A DNA stretch of 64,000 bases, taken from assembly GCF_036053395.1 (NCBI RefSeq), contig NZ_CP107942.1:7210501-7274500 (forward strand), given 5' to 3'. Source of the DNA: Actinoplanes sp. NBC_00393. GTDB lineage: Bacteria; Actinomycetota; Actinomycetes; Mycobacteriales; Micromonosporaceae. The position numbers and the translations under genes were made by a program. Positions 43,546-51,800 of this stretch are shown here, one piece after another (the stretch's first letter is position 1; the number at the start of each line of letters is the position of its first letter). Under the pieces are notes generated by a model. That model did no database searches and was not told where the DNA came from. It saw only the letters and a program-made list of their open reading frames with translations.

Positions 43546-44997
43546 ATGTCGACCGACCCCGGCCTTCGCCGACTCGCCCTGCACACCCTCCTGGCCGCCT
43601 TTCCGGGGCACACCGCGCCGGACTGGGCACTCGAACTGCTCACCGAAGGACTGGCCGGCCACACCCTGTTCGGCACCAACGTCGGCGACTCCGGCCAGCT
43701 CGCGGCACTGACCGCGCAGCTGCGCACGGCCCGGCCGGACGTGCTGGTCGCCATCGACGAGGAGGGCGGCGACGTCACCCGGCTCGGGCACCGGACCGGA
43801 AGCGCGTACCCGGGGAACGCGGCGCTCGGCGCGGTCGACGACCCCTCGCTGACCCGCCGGGTCTACGCGGCCATCGGCGCCGACCTCGCGGCCGCCGGCA
43901 TCAACCTGAACCTGGCGCCGACCGTCGACGTCAACACCGCCGACGACAACCCGATCATCGGCACCCGGTCCTTCGGCGCCGACCCGGCGCTCGTGGCCCG
44001 GCACACCGGCGCGGCGATCGTCGGGCTCGAATCGACCGGCGTGGCCGCCTGCGCGAAACACTTCCCCGGCCACGGCGCCACCGTCACCGACTCGCACCTC
44101 GAACTGCCCACCGTCGACGTGCCGATGGCCGTGCTGCGCGAACGCGACCTGCCGCCGTTCGCCGCGGCCGTCGCCGCCGGGGCACAGGCCGTGATGAGCG
44201 CGCACATCCGGGTGCCGGCGCTCACCGGGGACCTGCCCGCCACGTTCAGCCGGGCCGCGCTGACCGGGCTGCTGCGCGGCGAGTACGGCTATCGCGGCGT
44301 GATCGTCACCGACGCCCTGGAGATGCGGGGCGCGGCGGGGACCGCGGGCAGCATTCCGCGGGCGGCGGTGGCTGCCCTGAGCGCCGGAGCAGACCTGCTC
44401 TGCATCGGCGCGGACGTGGACCGGGCACTGGTCGAAGCCGTGGCGGCGGAGATCGTGGCGGCGGTCGGCGACGGGCGGCTTCCGCTCGAACGGCTGGAGG
44501 GTGCGGTGGCGCGTACCGCCGCCCTGGCAGCCTGGAGCTCCACCCCGCGCCCGGCCGCGGACCGCGACCGTGAGCTCGGCGTGGCCGCCGCCCGGCGGGC
44601 CGTGACCGTCGAAGGCTCCCCCGGTGACCTGCGCTCCCCACTGGTCGTGCAGCTGGTCGCCGGCTTCTCGATCGCCGAGGGCCGGGTGCCGTGGGGCCTG
44701 AAACCGCACCTGAACGGCACCGAGCTGGTCGAGGTGGTGGCCGGCTCGACCACCTCGCAGGCCATCGCCGACCAGGCCGGCGAACGGCCGATCGTGGTGG
44801 TCGGGCGGCGCATCCACAGCTCCCCGGCAGGCCGCGCCCTGGTCGGCGAACTGGCCGCGACCCGGCCCGTCGGCGTGGTGGAGATGGGCTGGCCGTCGTC
44901 CTGGCGGCCGGAGGGTGCCCGCGCGTTCATCACCACCCACGGCGCCAGCCTCGCCAACGGCCGCGCCGCCGCGGAAGCGCTCGGCCTCGCCCACTGA
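43546..44997 (+). CDS. glycoside hydrolase family 3 beta-N-acetylhexosaminidase (NagZ-like)
   Basis: This 483-residue GH3 enzyme lacks a signal peptide and probably acts in the cytoplasm on peptidoglycan- or chitin-derived beta-GlcNAc. Residues 1-325 form the barrel with the NagZ hallmark KHFPGHGATVTDSH (mobile His/Asp acid-base loop), the nucleophile Asp in GVIVTDALEM, and IDEEGGDVTRLG. A C-terminal domain (about 345-483) looks like the alpha/beta sandwich of two-domain GH3 enzymes. The ATG at 43546 follows GGAAGG. It is divergent from the ROK regulator, which likely controls it. A strong hairpin follows its stop. Confidence 0.92.
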   Translation: MSTDPGLRRLALHTLLAAFPGHTAPDWALELLTEGLAGHTLFGTNVGDSGQLAALTAQLRTARPDVLVAIDEEGGDVTRLGHRTGSAYPGNAALGAVDDPSLTRRVYAAIGADLAAAGINLNLAPTVDVNTADDNPIIGTRSFGADPALVARHTGAAIVGLESTGVAACAKHFPGHGATVTDSHLELPTVDVPMAVLRERDLPPFAAAVAAGAQAVMSAHIRVPALTGDLPATFSRAALTGLLRGEYGYRGVIVTDALEMRGAAGTAGSIPRAAVAALSAGADLLCIGADVDRALVEAVAAEIVAAVGDGRLPLERLEGAVARTAALAAWSSTPRPAADRDRELGVAAARRAVTVEGSPGDLRSPLVVQLVAGFSIAEGRVPWGLKPHLNGTELVEVVAGSTTSQAIADQAGERPIVVVGRRIHSSPAGRALVGELAATRPVGVVEMGWPSSWRPEGARAFITTHGASLANGRAAAEALGLAH

Positions 44998-45011
44998 CCC
45001 CGCTCCTCCTC

Positions 45012-45040
45012 AGCCGGCCCGCCATCGCGGCGGGCCGGCT
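45012..45040 (+). terminator. terminator of the NagZ-like gene
   Basis: AGCCGGCCCGCC (45012-45023) and GGCGGGCCGGCT (45029-45040) form a perfect 12-bp stem with a 5-nt loop, followed by TTTCCGTTT. Confidence 0.85.
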
Positions 45041-45062
45041 TTCCGTTTCCTCGATCCGAATC

Positions 45063-45121
45063 CTTGAACGCGTTCAAGAAAAGGCCTACCTTGAGGGGGC
45101 ACGTTTTTGAACACGTTCAAG
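45063..45121 (+). promoter_or_regulatory. promoter with two TetR-type operators
   Basis: A perfect 16-bp palindrome CTTGAACGCGTTCAAG (45063-45078) and a near-perfect TTGAACACGTTCAA (45107-45120) flank the promoter. TTGAAC (45064-45069) and TACCTT (45087-45092) are 17 bp apart. The first operator therefore covers the -35 and the second lies near +15. The TetR gene is third in the operon that follows, indicating autoregulation. Confidence 0.78.
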
Positions 45122-45132
45122 AGGGGCACGCC

Positions 45133-45540
45133 ATGGACCAGCAAGCCTTGATGTATCTCGTCTATCTCGCGATCAGCATCGGGCTGACCGTGTGGGTGGC
45201 GACCACGCTGTCCCGCAACGGCCAGATCTTCCTGGCCGAGGTCTTCGCCGACGCCACCCTGGCCCGTGCGGTCAATCAGCTCCTCACCATGGGCTTCTAC
45301 CTGCTCAATCTCGGCTACGTGGCAGTCGCGATGCGGTCCGACCGGATCGTCACCAGCACGAGCGAGCTGCTGGAGGCGCTCTCCCTGAAGGTCGGCCTGG
45401 TGCTGCTCGTCCTCGGCGTCCTGCACTTCTGCAACGTCTTCATCCTGGGCCGCTACCGGCGCGGCCGGCTCCGCCAGCACCAGGGCACCCCGCCGCTGCC
45501 GCCCGCCGCGCGACTGCCGATGCCGCCGGCACACGCCTGA
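45133..45540 (+). CDS. small membrane protein, first gene of a TetR-controlled operon
   Basis: This 135-residue protein has three membrane spans (LMYLVYLAISIGLTVWVATTL; LLTMGFYLLNLGYVAVAM; LSLKVGLVLLVLGVLHFCNVFILGRY) and a basic, Pro-rich tail. I do not recognise the family beyond its being a conserved type of actinobacterial integral membrane protein. The ATG at 45133 lies just past the second TetR operator. A longer frame begins inside the operator and is not used. It precedes the DCC protein by 10 bp. Strong repression by TetR is likely. Confidence 0.83.
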   Translation: MDQQALMYLVYLAISIGLTVWVATTLSRNGQIFLAEVFADATLARAVNQLLTMGFYLLNLGYVAVAMRSDRIVTSTSELLEALSLKVGLVLLVLGVLHFCNVFILGRYRRGRLRQHQGTPPLPPAARLPMPPAHA

Positions 45541-45550
45541 GGCCCGGCGG

Positions 45551-45976
45551 ATGACCGAGGTCCCCGATCCGGCCGGGCACGGGGCCGGCCGGATCGGTTC
45601 GTTCACCGTTCTGTACGACGCGGGTTGCCCGATCTGCCGGACCGCCCATCTGTGGCTCGACCGGCGGGATCAACTCGTGCCACTGGAGTTCGTCCCGGCC
45701 GCCTCGGCCGAGGCCCGGCACCGGTTCCCCACCCTCGACCACGCCGCCACGCTGCGGGATCTCACCGTGATCGCCGACACCGGCTCGGTTTACACGGGCG
45801 ACGGCGCCTGGCTGGCCTGCCTCTGGGCGCTCGCCGACTACCGTGGGCTGGCAGACCGGCTGGCCGGCCCGTCGATGCTGCCGTTGGCCCGCAGTTTCAT
45901 CGCCGCCGCGTCGGCCGTCCGGCGGTCCACCCGGGACCCCGGATACGGTGAGGCATGTGACGACAGCTGCCGCTGA
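45551..45976 (+). CDS. DCC-family (DUF393) thiol-disulfide protein
   Basis: This 141-residue protein shows the DCC hallmark VLYDAGCPICRTAHLWLDRRDQLVPLEFVPA with a C-x-x-C pair, so it probably has a thioredoxin-like redox fold. The rest (DLTVIADTGSVYTGDGAWLACLWALADYRGLADRLA) follows the family pattern. The GTG of the TetR gene lies inside its last 20 bases, so the genes are tightly coupled. The target of its thiol chemistry is unknown; the membrane protein before it is a natural partner candidate. Confidence 0.85.
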   Translation: MTEVPDPAGHGAGRIGSFTVLYDAGCPICRTAHLWLDRRDQLVPLEFVPAASAEARHRFPTLDHAATLRDLTVIADTGSVYTGDGAWLACLWALADYRGLADRLAGPSMLPLARSFIAAASAVRRSTRDPGYGEACDDSCR

Positions 45977-46688
45977 CGGCCCCGCCGGGCCGCCCACCGA
46001 GCCGCCCACCGGGAAACGACTGCGGGCCCGCGGCGAGCAGACCCGGCAGGCGATCCTGGAGACGGCCCTGCGGCTGTTCCGGGAGCGGGGGTATGCGGAC
46101 ACGACCATGCGGGCCATCGCCAAGGAGGCCGGGGTCGCGGTCGGTAACGCCTACTACTACTTCGACTCCAAGGAACACCTGATCCAGGGGTTCTACGACC
46201 ATCTGCAGAGCGAGCACCGCCTGGCAGCGGCGCCCGTGCTGGCGACAGAGCGTGACTTCGCGGCCCGCCTGCGCGGGGTTCTGCACGCCGGCATCGACGT
46301 GAACGCGCCGTACCACTCGTTCGCCGCGACGTTCTTCAAGACCGCGGCCGAGCCGTCCTCGCCGCTGAGCCCGTTCTCCCCCGAGTCGTCGCCCGCGCGG
46401 GACGCCTCGATCGACCTCTTCCGCCAGGTGCTCGACGGATCGACGGCCAAGGTCGACTCCGAACTTCGGGAGCACCTGCCGGAACTGCTCTGGTTGAGCT
46501 GGATGGGCGTCACCCTGTTCTGGGTCTACGACAAGTCTCCGCAGCAGCGGCGTTCCCGGCGGCTGATCGACGGCGCAGTCCCTCTGATCGACCGGCTGGT
46601 CGGCCTGTCCCGACTGCGCGTGTTGCGCCCGGCGCTGCGTCAGGTGCTCGACCTGCTGAATAACGTGCGCCGCGACGACATCACATAG
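45957..46688 (+). CDS. TetR-family repressor
   Basis: This 243-residue regulator has a Pro-rich leader and then the TetR helix-turn-helix (QTRQAILETALRLFRERGYADTTMRAIAKEAGVAVGNAYYYFDSKEHLIQGFYDHL). A larger effector domain follows, with LLWLSWMGVTLFWVYDKSPQQRRSRRLIDGAVPLIDRL. The GTG at 45957 overlaps the DCC gene by 20 bases. It probably binds the two TTGAAC-NN-GTTCAA palindromes at the front of its own operon. The effector domain resembles regulators that sense hydrophobic compounds, but the ligand is unknown. Confidence 0.9.
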   Translation: MTTAAADGPAGPPTEPPTGKRLRARGEQTRQAILETALRLFRERGYADTTMRAIAKEAGVAVGNAYYYFDSKEHLIQGFYDHLQSEHRLAAAPVLATERDFAARLRGVLHAGIDVNAPYHSFAATFFKTAAEPSSPLSPFSPESSPARDASIDLFRQVLDGSTAKVDSELREHLPELLWLSWMGVTLFWVYDKSPQQRRSRRLIDGAVPLIDRLVGLSRLRVLRPALRQVLDLLNNVRRDDIT

Positions 46689-46942
46689 CGTAATCACTCC
46701 TGCGCTCCTTGTTCTTGGTGTCGGATATGTCGTTGTCTTACGCCCGAATCGGGCCAACCGAACGGACAATCCGTGACCGCAGCCATTCCGCCCCTCACTG
46801 AAAGTCACGTAGCGTCAGGTCCGCAGGTGGGTCTGGGGACGTCGCGGATCTCGACTCGGGACCAGTACGAAACCGCGACGCAGACGGTGAGCCGGGCACG
46901 GCGGACTTCGGGAGCAGCCCTCCGGAGCCCGGCTCACCACCT

Positions 46943-47875
46943 TCACATCGGGCGACACGACGACTGGCATCGCTGCCGGCGGCCTGCCCAACCGCGTTGC
47001 CGCAGAACCTCGGCCACCTGAGCTGCCACCCCGCACGGGTTCTCCCGGATGTCGGCCGCGCCGTAGCGCAGGACCACATCACCCGACAGGACGGCGGAGT
47101 TGTCGCGCCGGAAGTCACGCCAGCGCTGCTCGGCCGGATGCGCGGCCCGCCCGTCGAGCTCGATCCGAACCCGGAAGTCGGGGTAGTAGACGTCGTCGTA
47201 CCAGTAGCCGCCGCCGCGAGGGCGCTGCGACTGACGGGCCGGCTCGGGAAGTCCGTGCGGGCGCTCCACGTCGTGCAGGTATCGCCGCTCCAGCACCGAC
47301 ATGCAGCCGGCCGCCACGTCCTCGAGCAAACCAGCGAGCATCGGACGGCCGGCGACCCGCCCTCTTCGCCGCATGGCCCCGGAAATCCTCTCCGGAGTGG
47401 TGAGCCGCGCACCGCAGGCCGCCGCGATCCAGCCCATGGCCGTCTCGGTCGGCTCCCCCACAGCAAGGTCGAGAACCGTTTCCTCGATGCGGGTCTGTGG
47501 CGGCGATCGACTCGGATGTCGCCGCTTCGCGGCATGCCGGCAGCGATGCACCACCGTCCCCCTCGGCGTCACGATGTGCCGGACCGCCGGCACCGTGACA
47601 TGCAACGGACCCGATCCCGCCTCGATCAACCCGACTTCCTCGGCCGCGGAGCGGTGGGACAGCATCGCCCCAGGACCGGCCCGCAGCACGGCCGCCCAGC
47701 GCAACGCTTGCCTCGGCACCGCACCCGAGGATGTGGCGTAGATCCCCGCCGACAGCCGCTGCCACCGCCCAGACCGCAGCCGATGCTTCACCTCGTCGAT
47801 CGTCAGACCGGCATGCAGTGCCTGCGCCCTGGTGACGATGCCGCGCTGGCGCCGCCCAACCTCGTCGATGTCCAT
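46943..47875 (-). CDS. AbiEi-like antitoxin domain fused to DUF559-type nuclease-like domain
   Basis: This 310-residue protein has an N-terminal winged-helix domain (GRRQRGIVTRAQALHAGLTIDEVKHRLRSGRWQRLSAGIYA) characteristic of type IV AbiEi-family antitoxins. The C-terminal third carries the Vsr/DUF559-like pattern GGGYWYDDVYYPDFRVRIELDGRAAHPAEQRWRDFRRDNSAVLSGDVVLRYGAADI, with the Asp and Glu-x-Asp residues expected of a PD-(D/E)xK fold. No AbiEii toxin gene is adjacent, so the protein stands alone, as is frequent in actinobacteria. The ATG at 47875 is used. Whether it is an antitoxin remnant, a nuclease or a regulator cannot be told. Confidence 0.82.
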   Translation of the reverse strand: MDIDEVGRRQRGIVTRAQALHAGLTIDEVKHRLRSGRWQRLSAGIYATSSGAVPRQALRWAAVLRAGPGAMLSHRSAAEEVGLIEAGSGPLHVTVPAVRHIVTPRGTVVHRCRHAAKRRHPSRSPPQTRIEETVLDLAVGEPTETAMGWIAAACGARLTTPERISGAMRRRGRVAGRPMLAGLLEDVAAGCMSVLERRYLHDVERPHGLPEPARQSQRPRGGGYWYDDVYYPDFRVRIELDGRAAHPAEQRWRDFRRDNSAVLSGDVVLRYGAADIRENPCGVAAQVAEVLRQRGWAGRRQRCQSSCRPM

Positions 47876-48117
47876 GCGGGCAACTCTCGCGTTTGGCACT
47901 ACCGCCCGCCACCAGGCCTGTGGACAGCCACAGATTGTGGACAACGCCTACGTGGTGGATCCGGGTTCCGTGGTTGCCGCCGTGCTCAGGCCGCATCCGG
48001 GGCGACAAATCCGACATGCGAATCGCACCTGCCGCGGACTGCTTCCGCGGCGCTCGAATGCAGCAACCCCCGGTTACCCCGCCGGCTCCGATCCTCCAGC
48101 TCCTCACCCCCCAGCAG

Positions 48118-48237
48118 CACCCCACGCCCGATCGCCCAGCACCCGAACGGCCCCGGCCCCAGAGCACCCCACGCCCGATCGCCCGGCACCCGAACAGCCC
48201 CGGCCCCAGAGCACCCCACGCCCGATCGCCCAGTTCC
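48118..48237. repeat. 47-bp tandem repeat, 2.5 units
   Basis: Units begin CACCCCACGCCCGATCGCCC at 48118, 48165 and 48212, exactly 47 bp apart, and continue CACCCGAA...GGCCCCGGCCCCAGAG. Units 1 and 2 differ at only two or three bases; the third breaks off at about 48237. Confidence 0.85.
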
Positions 48238-48294
48238 CCGGCAGCCCGTTTGCGTGGTGGATCGGGTGCTCCCTGATGTGGTCGATCGCGTTAC

Positions 48295-48334
48295 GTGGCT
48301 GATTGGGTGCGCTATGGCGCACCCAATCAGCCAC
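48295..48334. repeat. 40-bp perfect palindrome
   Basis: GTGGCTGATTGGGTGCGC (48295-48312) and its exact reverse complement (48317-48334) flank a TATG centre. It is the longest perfect hairpin in the window. It lies between genes without a T-run on either side, so it is not an ordinary terminator. Confidence 0.85.
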
Positions 48335-48765
48335 AAGGATCAGAAAGAACGAATGAAAGGCGCAAATCGATCTCGGGAGGAGACAAATCCCAAGCCCGCT
48401 GCGCCCCGCCGAGCGTGGAGCCGGACAGGAGAGCGGAAGACGCGCCGGATTCACGGGCATGGAGGCGGGGCAGCCGACGCCACGCAGGTTTGGTGCCAGC
48501 ACCGGGAATGCCGGGTGGCGCAGGCTGGGCGCAGGGCAAAGAAGCGGAGAACGCACGCCGAAGGCGACCGCCCCGTTTCTGGGCGCCCAACGGTGAGTCC
48601 GTGCGACGGACGCGGGTTGGGCACGGTCAGGCCGGTAAAAGCAAAGCAGGAACGGTCCCCGCCAGCCAGGCACGGCCAAACCGGAAAAGCAAGACGGGAA
48701 CGGACGCCGCTGGGGTGGACGCGGTCGCCGCGGAACAGCAGGTTGGCCGAGGGGAGCGACGAAGT

Positions 48766-48796
48766 GGGTGGCTGGGCGCGCAGCGCCCAGCCACCC
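48766..48796 (-). terminator. terminator of NAD-glutamate dehydrogenase
   Basis: GGGTGGCTGGGCGC (48766-48779) and GCGCCCAGCCACCC (48783-48796) form a perfect 14-bp stem with a 3-nt loop, 11 bp after the dehydrogenase stop. Confidence 0.85.
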
Positions 48797-48806
48797 ATCG
48801 AGCTGA

Positions 48807-51800
48807 TCAGGAAGCGGACGACGTCTTGACGAGCGTCCGGATCTGGCGGAGCAGGACCGACAACGCAGCCAGATCCGCCGGAGAATCCTCGACGTTGCCC
48901 ATGGCGTTGGAGGCGCGGGCGATCGACGCCGCGTTGACCTGTTCCCACTCCGAGACCCGGTCCTCCGGGGCCGCCGTGGCCGGCGTCGACTGCAGGACCT
49001 CGGCGGTCAGGGCGGCCAGCGCCGCGTACAGGTCGTAGCGCAGCGCCATCCGGGCCAGGGTCTGCCAGCGGTCGCCGCGCGGCAGGCGGGAGATGTGCGA
49101 GAGCAGCGCATCCACGCCGAACCGTTCGGAGAGCACGAAGTAGACCTGGGCCACCTCGGTGGCGTCCCGGTCGATCGCGGCCGCCGTCTCCAGGATGTCG
49201 AGCAGGCCGAATCCGTAGAAGACCCGGCTGACCTTCTCGGCCAGGGCCGGCGGCACGTCCTTCTCGGCCAGCGAGGCGACCCGCGCCTCGAGGGCACGGC
49301 GTTCGCCGCCGACCACCAGCTGCGGCAGTTGCGGCAGCAGGGTGGCGACGCCGGGCCGCAGTTTGGCGATCTCACCGGCCACGTCGATCGGCGAGCGGCG
49401 GGTGCTGACCAGCCAGCGTACGGCGCGGTCGAGCAGTCGCCGGGTCTCCAGGAAGACCGCGGTCTGCGCCGGGGTGGGCACCTCGTTGTCGAGCCCTTCG
49501 GCGGCCGCCCAGATCTCCGGGAGGCCGTAGACGTCGCGGATCACCACGTACGCCCGGATCACGTCGGCCGCGGACGCCCCGCTCTCCTCCATCGCCCGGT
49601 AGACGAAGGAGGTGCCGCCCCGGTTGACCACCTCGTTCACCAGCGACGTCGAGATGATCTCCCGGCGCAGCCGGTGGCCGGCCATCCGCGCGGCGAACCG
49701 CTCGCGCAGCGGCGTCGGGAAATACCGGGTCAGCACATCAGTGGTCCAGGCTTCGTCGACCAGTTCATCCGCGAGGACCTCGCGCTCCAAACTGATCTTG
49801 ACGTACGCGAGAAGCACCGCGAATTCCGGAGCAGTGAGCCCCTGGCCGGCCTCGTCGCGGGCCGCGAGCTCCTTGTCCGACGGCAGCGCCTCGAGTTCCC
49901 GGTTGAGTTCGCCGCGCTGCTCGAGCGACTTGAGCATCCGCCGGTGCACCGGGAGCAGCGAGTGCGCCTGGGCCCGGGCGTTGCCGAGCGCCATCGCCTG
50001 CTCGTAGTTGTCCCGCAGCACCAGGGCGCCGACCTCGTCGGTCATCGCGGCGAGCAGCTCGTCGCGTTCCGGCATGGTCATCTCGCCGTCGGCGACCGCC
50101 CCGCCGAGCAGGATCTTGATGTTGACCTCGTGGTCGGAGCAGTCCACACCGGCCGAGTTGTCGATGAAGTCGGTGAAGACCCGGCCCCCGTTGCGGGCGA
50201 ACTCGATCCGCCCGCGCTGGGTGAGACCGAGGTTGCCGCCCTCGCCGACCACCTTGACCCGCAGCTCGGAGCCGTTGACCCGGATCGCGTCGTTGGCCTT
50301 GTCACCCACGTCGGCGTGCGACTCGGCGGTCGCCTTCACATAGGTGCCGATGCCGCCGTTGAAGTACAGATCAACCGGGGCCTTGAGGATGGCCCGCATC
50401 AGCTCGGATGGGCTGATCGTCTTCGCCGAGGACTCCAGCCCGAGCACCTCGCGGACCTGCGGGCTGACCGGGATCGACTTGGCGGCGCGCGGGTAGATCC
50501 CACCGCCCTCGCTGATCAGCGACTTGTCGTAGTCGGCCCAGGAGGACCGGGGCAGGTCGAAGAGGCGCCTGCGTTCGGCGTACGAAATCGCGGGGTCGGG
50601 GTCGGGATCCAGGAAGATGTGGCGGTGGTCGAAGGCCGCCACCAGCTTGATGTGCTGCGACAGCAGCATGCCGTTGCCGAAGACGTCGCCGGACATGTCG
50701 CCCACGCCGACCACGGTGAAATCCTGCGTCTGGGTGTCGGTGCCCAGATCGCGGAAGTGCTTCTTGACCGACTCCCACGCGCCGCGGGCGGTGATGCCCA
50801 TCTTCTTGTGGTCGTATCCGGCCGAGCCTCCGCTGGCGAAGGCGTCGCCCATCCAGAAGTCCTTCTTCACCGAGATCGCGTTGGCGATGTCGCTGAACGT
50901 GGCGGTGCCCTTGTCCGCGGCCACCACCAGATAAGGGTCGTCGCCGTCGTGGCGCACCACGTCCCGCGGCGGCACGATCTTGCCGCTCAGGATGTTGTCG
51001 GTGACGTCCATCAGCGCGGTGATGAACTGCTGGTAGCACTCGACCGCTTCGTCCCGGTCGCCCGGCTTGCGCTTGAGCACGAAGCCGCCCTTGGCGCCCA
51101 CCGGGACGATCACCGCGTTCTTCACCATCTGCGCCTTGACCAGGCCGAGGATCTCGGTACGGAAGTCCTCACGCCGGTCCGACCAGCGCAGACCACCCCG
51201 GGCGACCGCGCCGAACCGCAGGTGGACGCCCTCGAACCGGGGCGAGTAGACGAAGATCTCGTACTTCGGGCGGGGCTGCGGCAGGTCCGGGATGGCCTGC
51301 GGGTCGAGCTTGAACGCCACGTACGACTTGGGGCGTCCCTCGGAGCCGCGCTGGAAGAAGCTGGTCCGCAGGGTGGCCTCGATCAGCGTCAGGTACGACC
51401 GCAGGATCCGGTCCTGGTCCAGGCTCTCCACCTGGTCGAGCAGCTCGGTGATCCGGGTGCGCAGCTCGACGGCCTGGCGGCCGCGCTCGGCCTCGCCGAC
51501 CTGCAGCGCCGGGGAGAACCGGGTCTCGAAGAGCTTCACCAGCAGGCCGGCGATCTCCGGGTACGCCGTGAAGGTCGACTCCAGGTAGCGCTGCGAGAAG
51601 ACGTTGCCGGCCTGGCGCAGGTATTTCGCGTACGCCCGGAGCACGACCACCTGCCGCCAGGTGAACCCGGCCCGCAGCACCAGCTCGTTGAAGCCGTCCA
51701 CCTCGGCCTCGCCCCGCCACGCCGCGGCGAACGCGTTCTCCACCTGCGGGCGCACCTCGGCCAGCTCGCGGTGGCCGGCCGGCGGGAGCAGACCGAAGTC

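Larger units (their letters stand above)
47876..48765. other. gene-free interval with repeats and a long palindrome
   Basis: No credible gene lies between the AbiEi-like gene and the glutamate dehydrogenase terminator. The interval contains 47-bp tandem units (48118-48237) and a 40-bp perfect palindrome (48295-48334). It also holds two related blocks around AAAAGCAAAGCAGGAACGG (about 48620-48655) and AAAAGCAAGACGGGAACGG (about 48680-48700). Open frames here have no ribosome sites and biased repetitive translations. Confidence 0.65.

Noticed and set aside
46997..48829. A 610-codon plus-strand frame across the AbiEi-like gene and the repeats
   Set aside because: It runs through the 47-bp tandem repeat and the 40-bp palindrome, lacks any domain, and is antisense to a better-supported gene.
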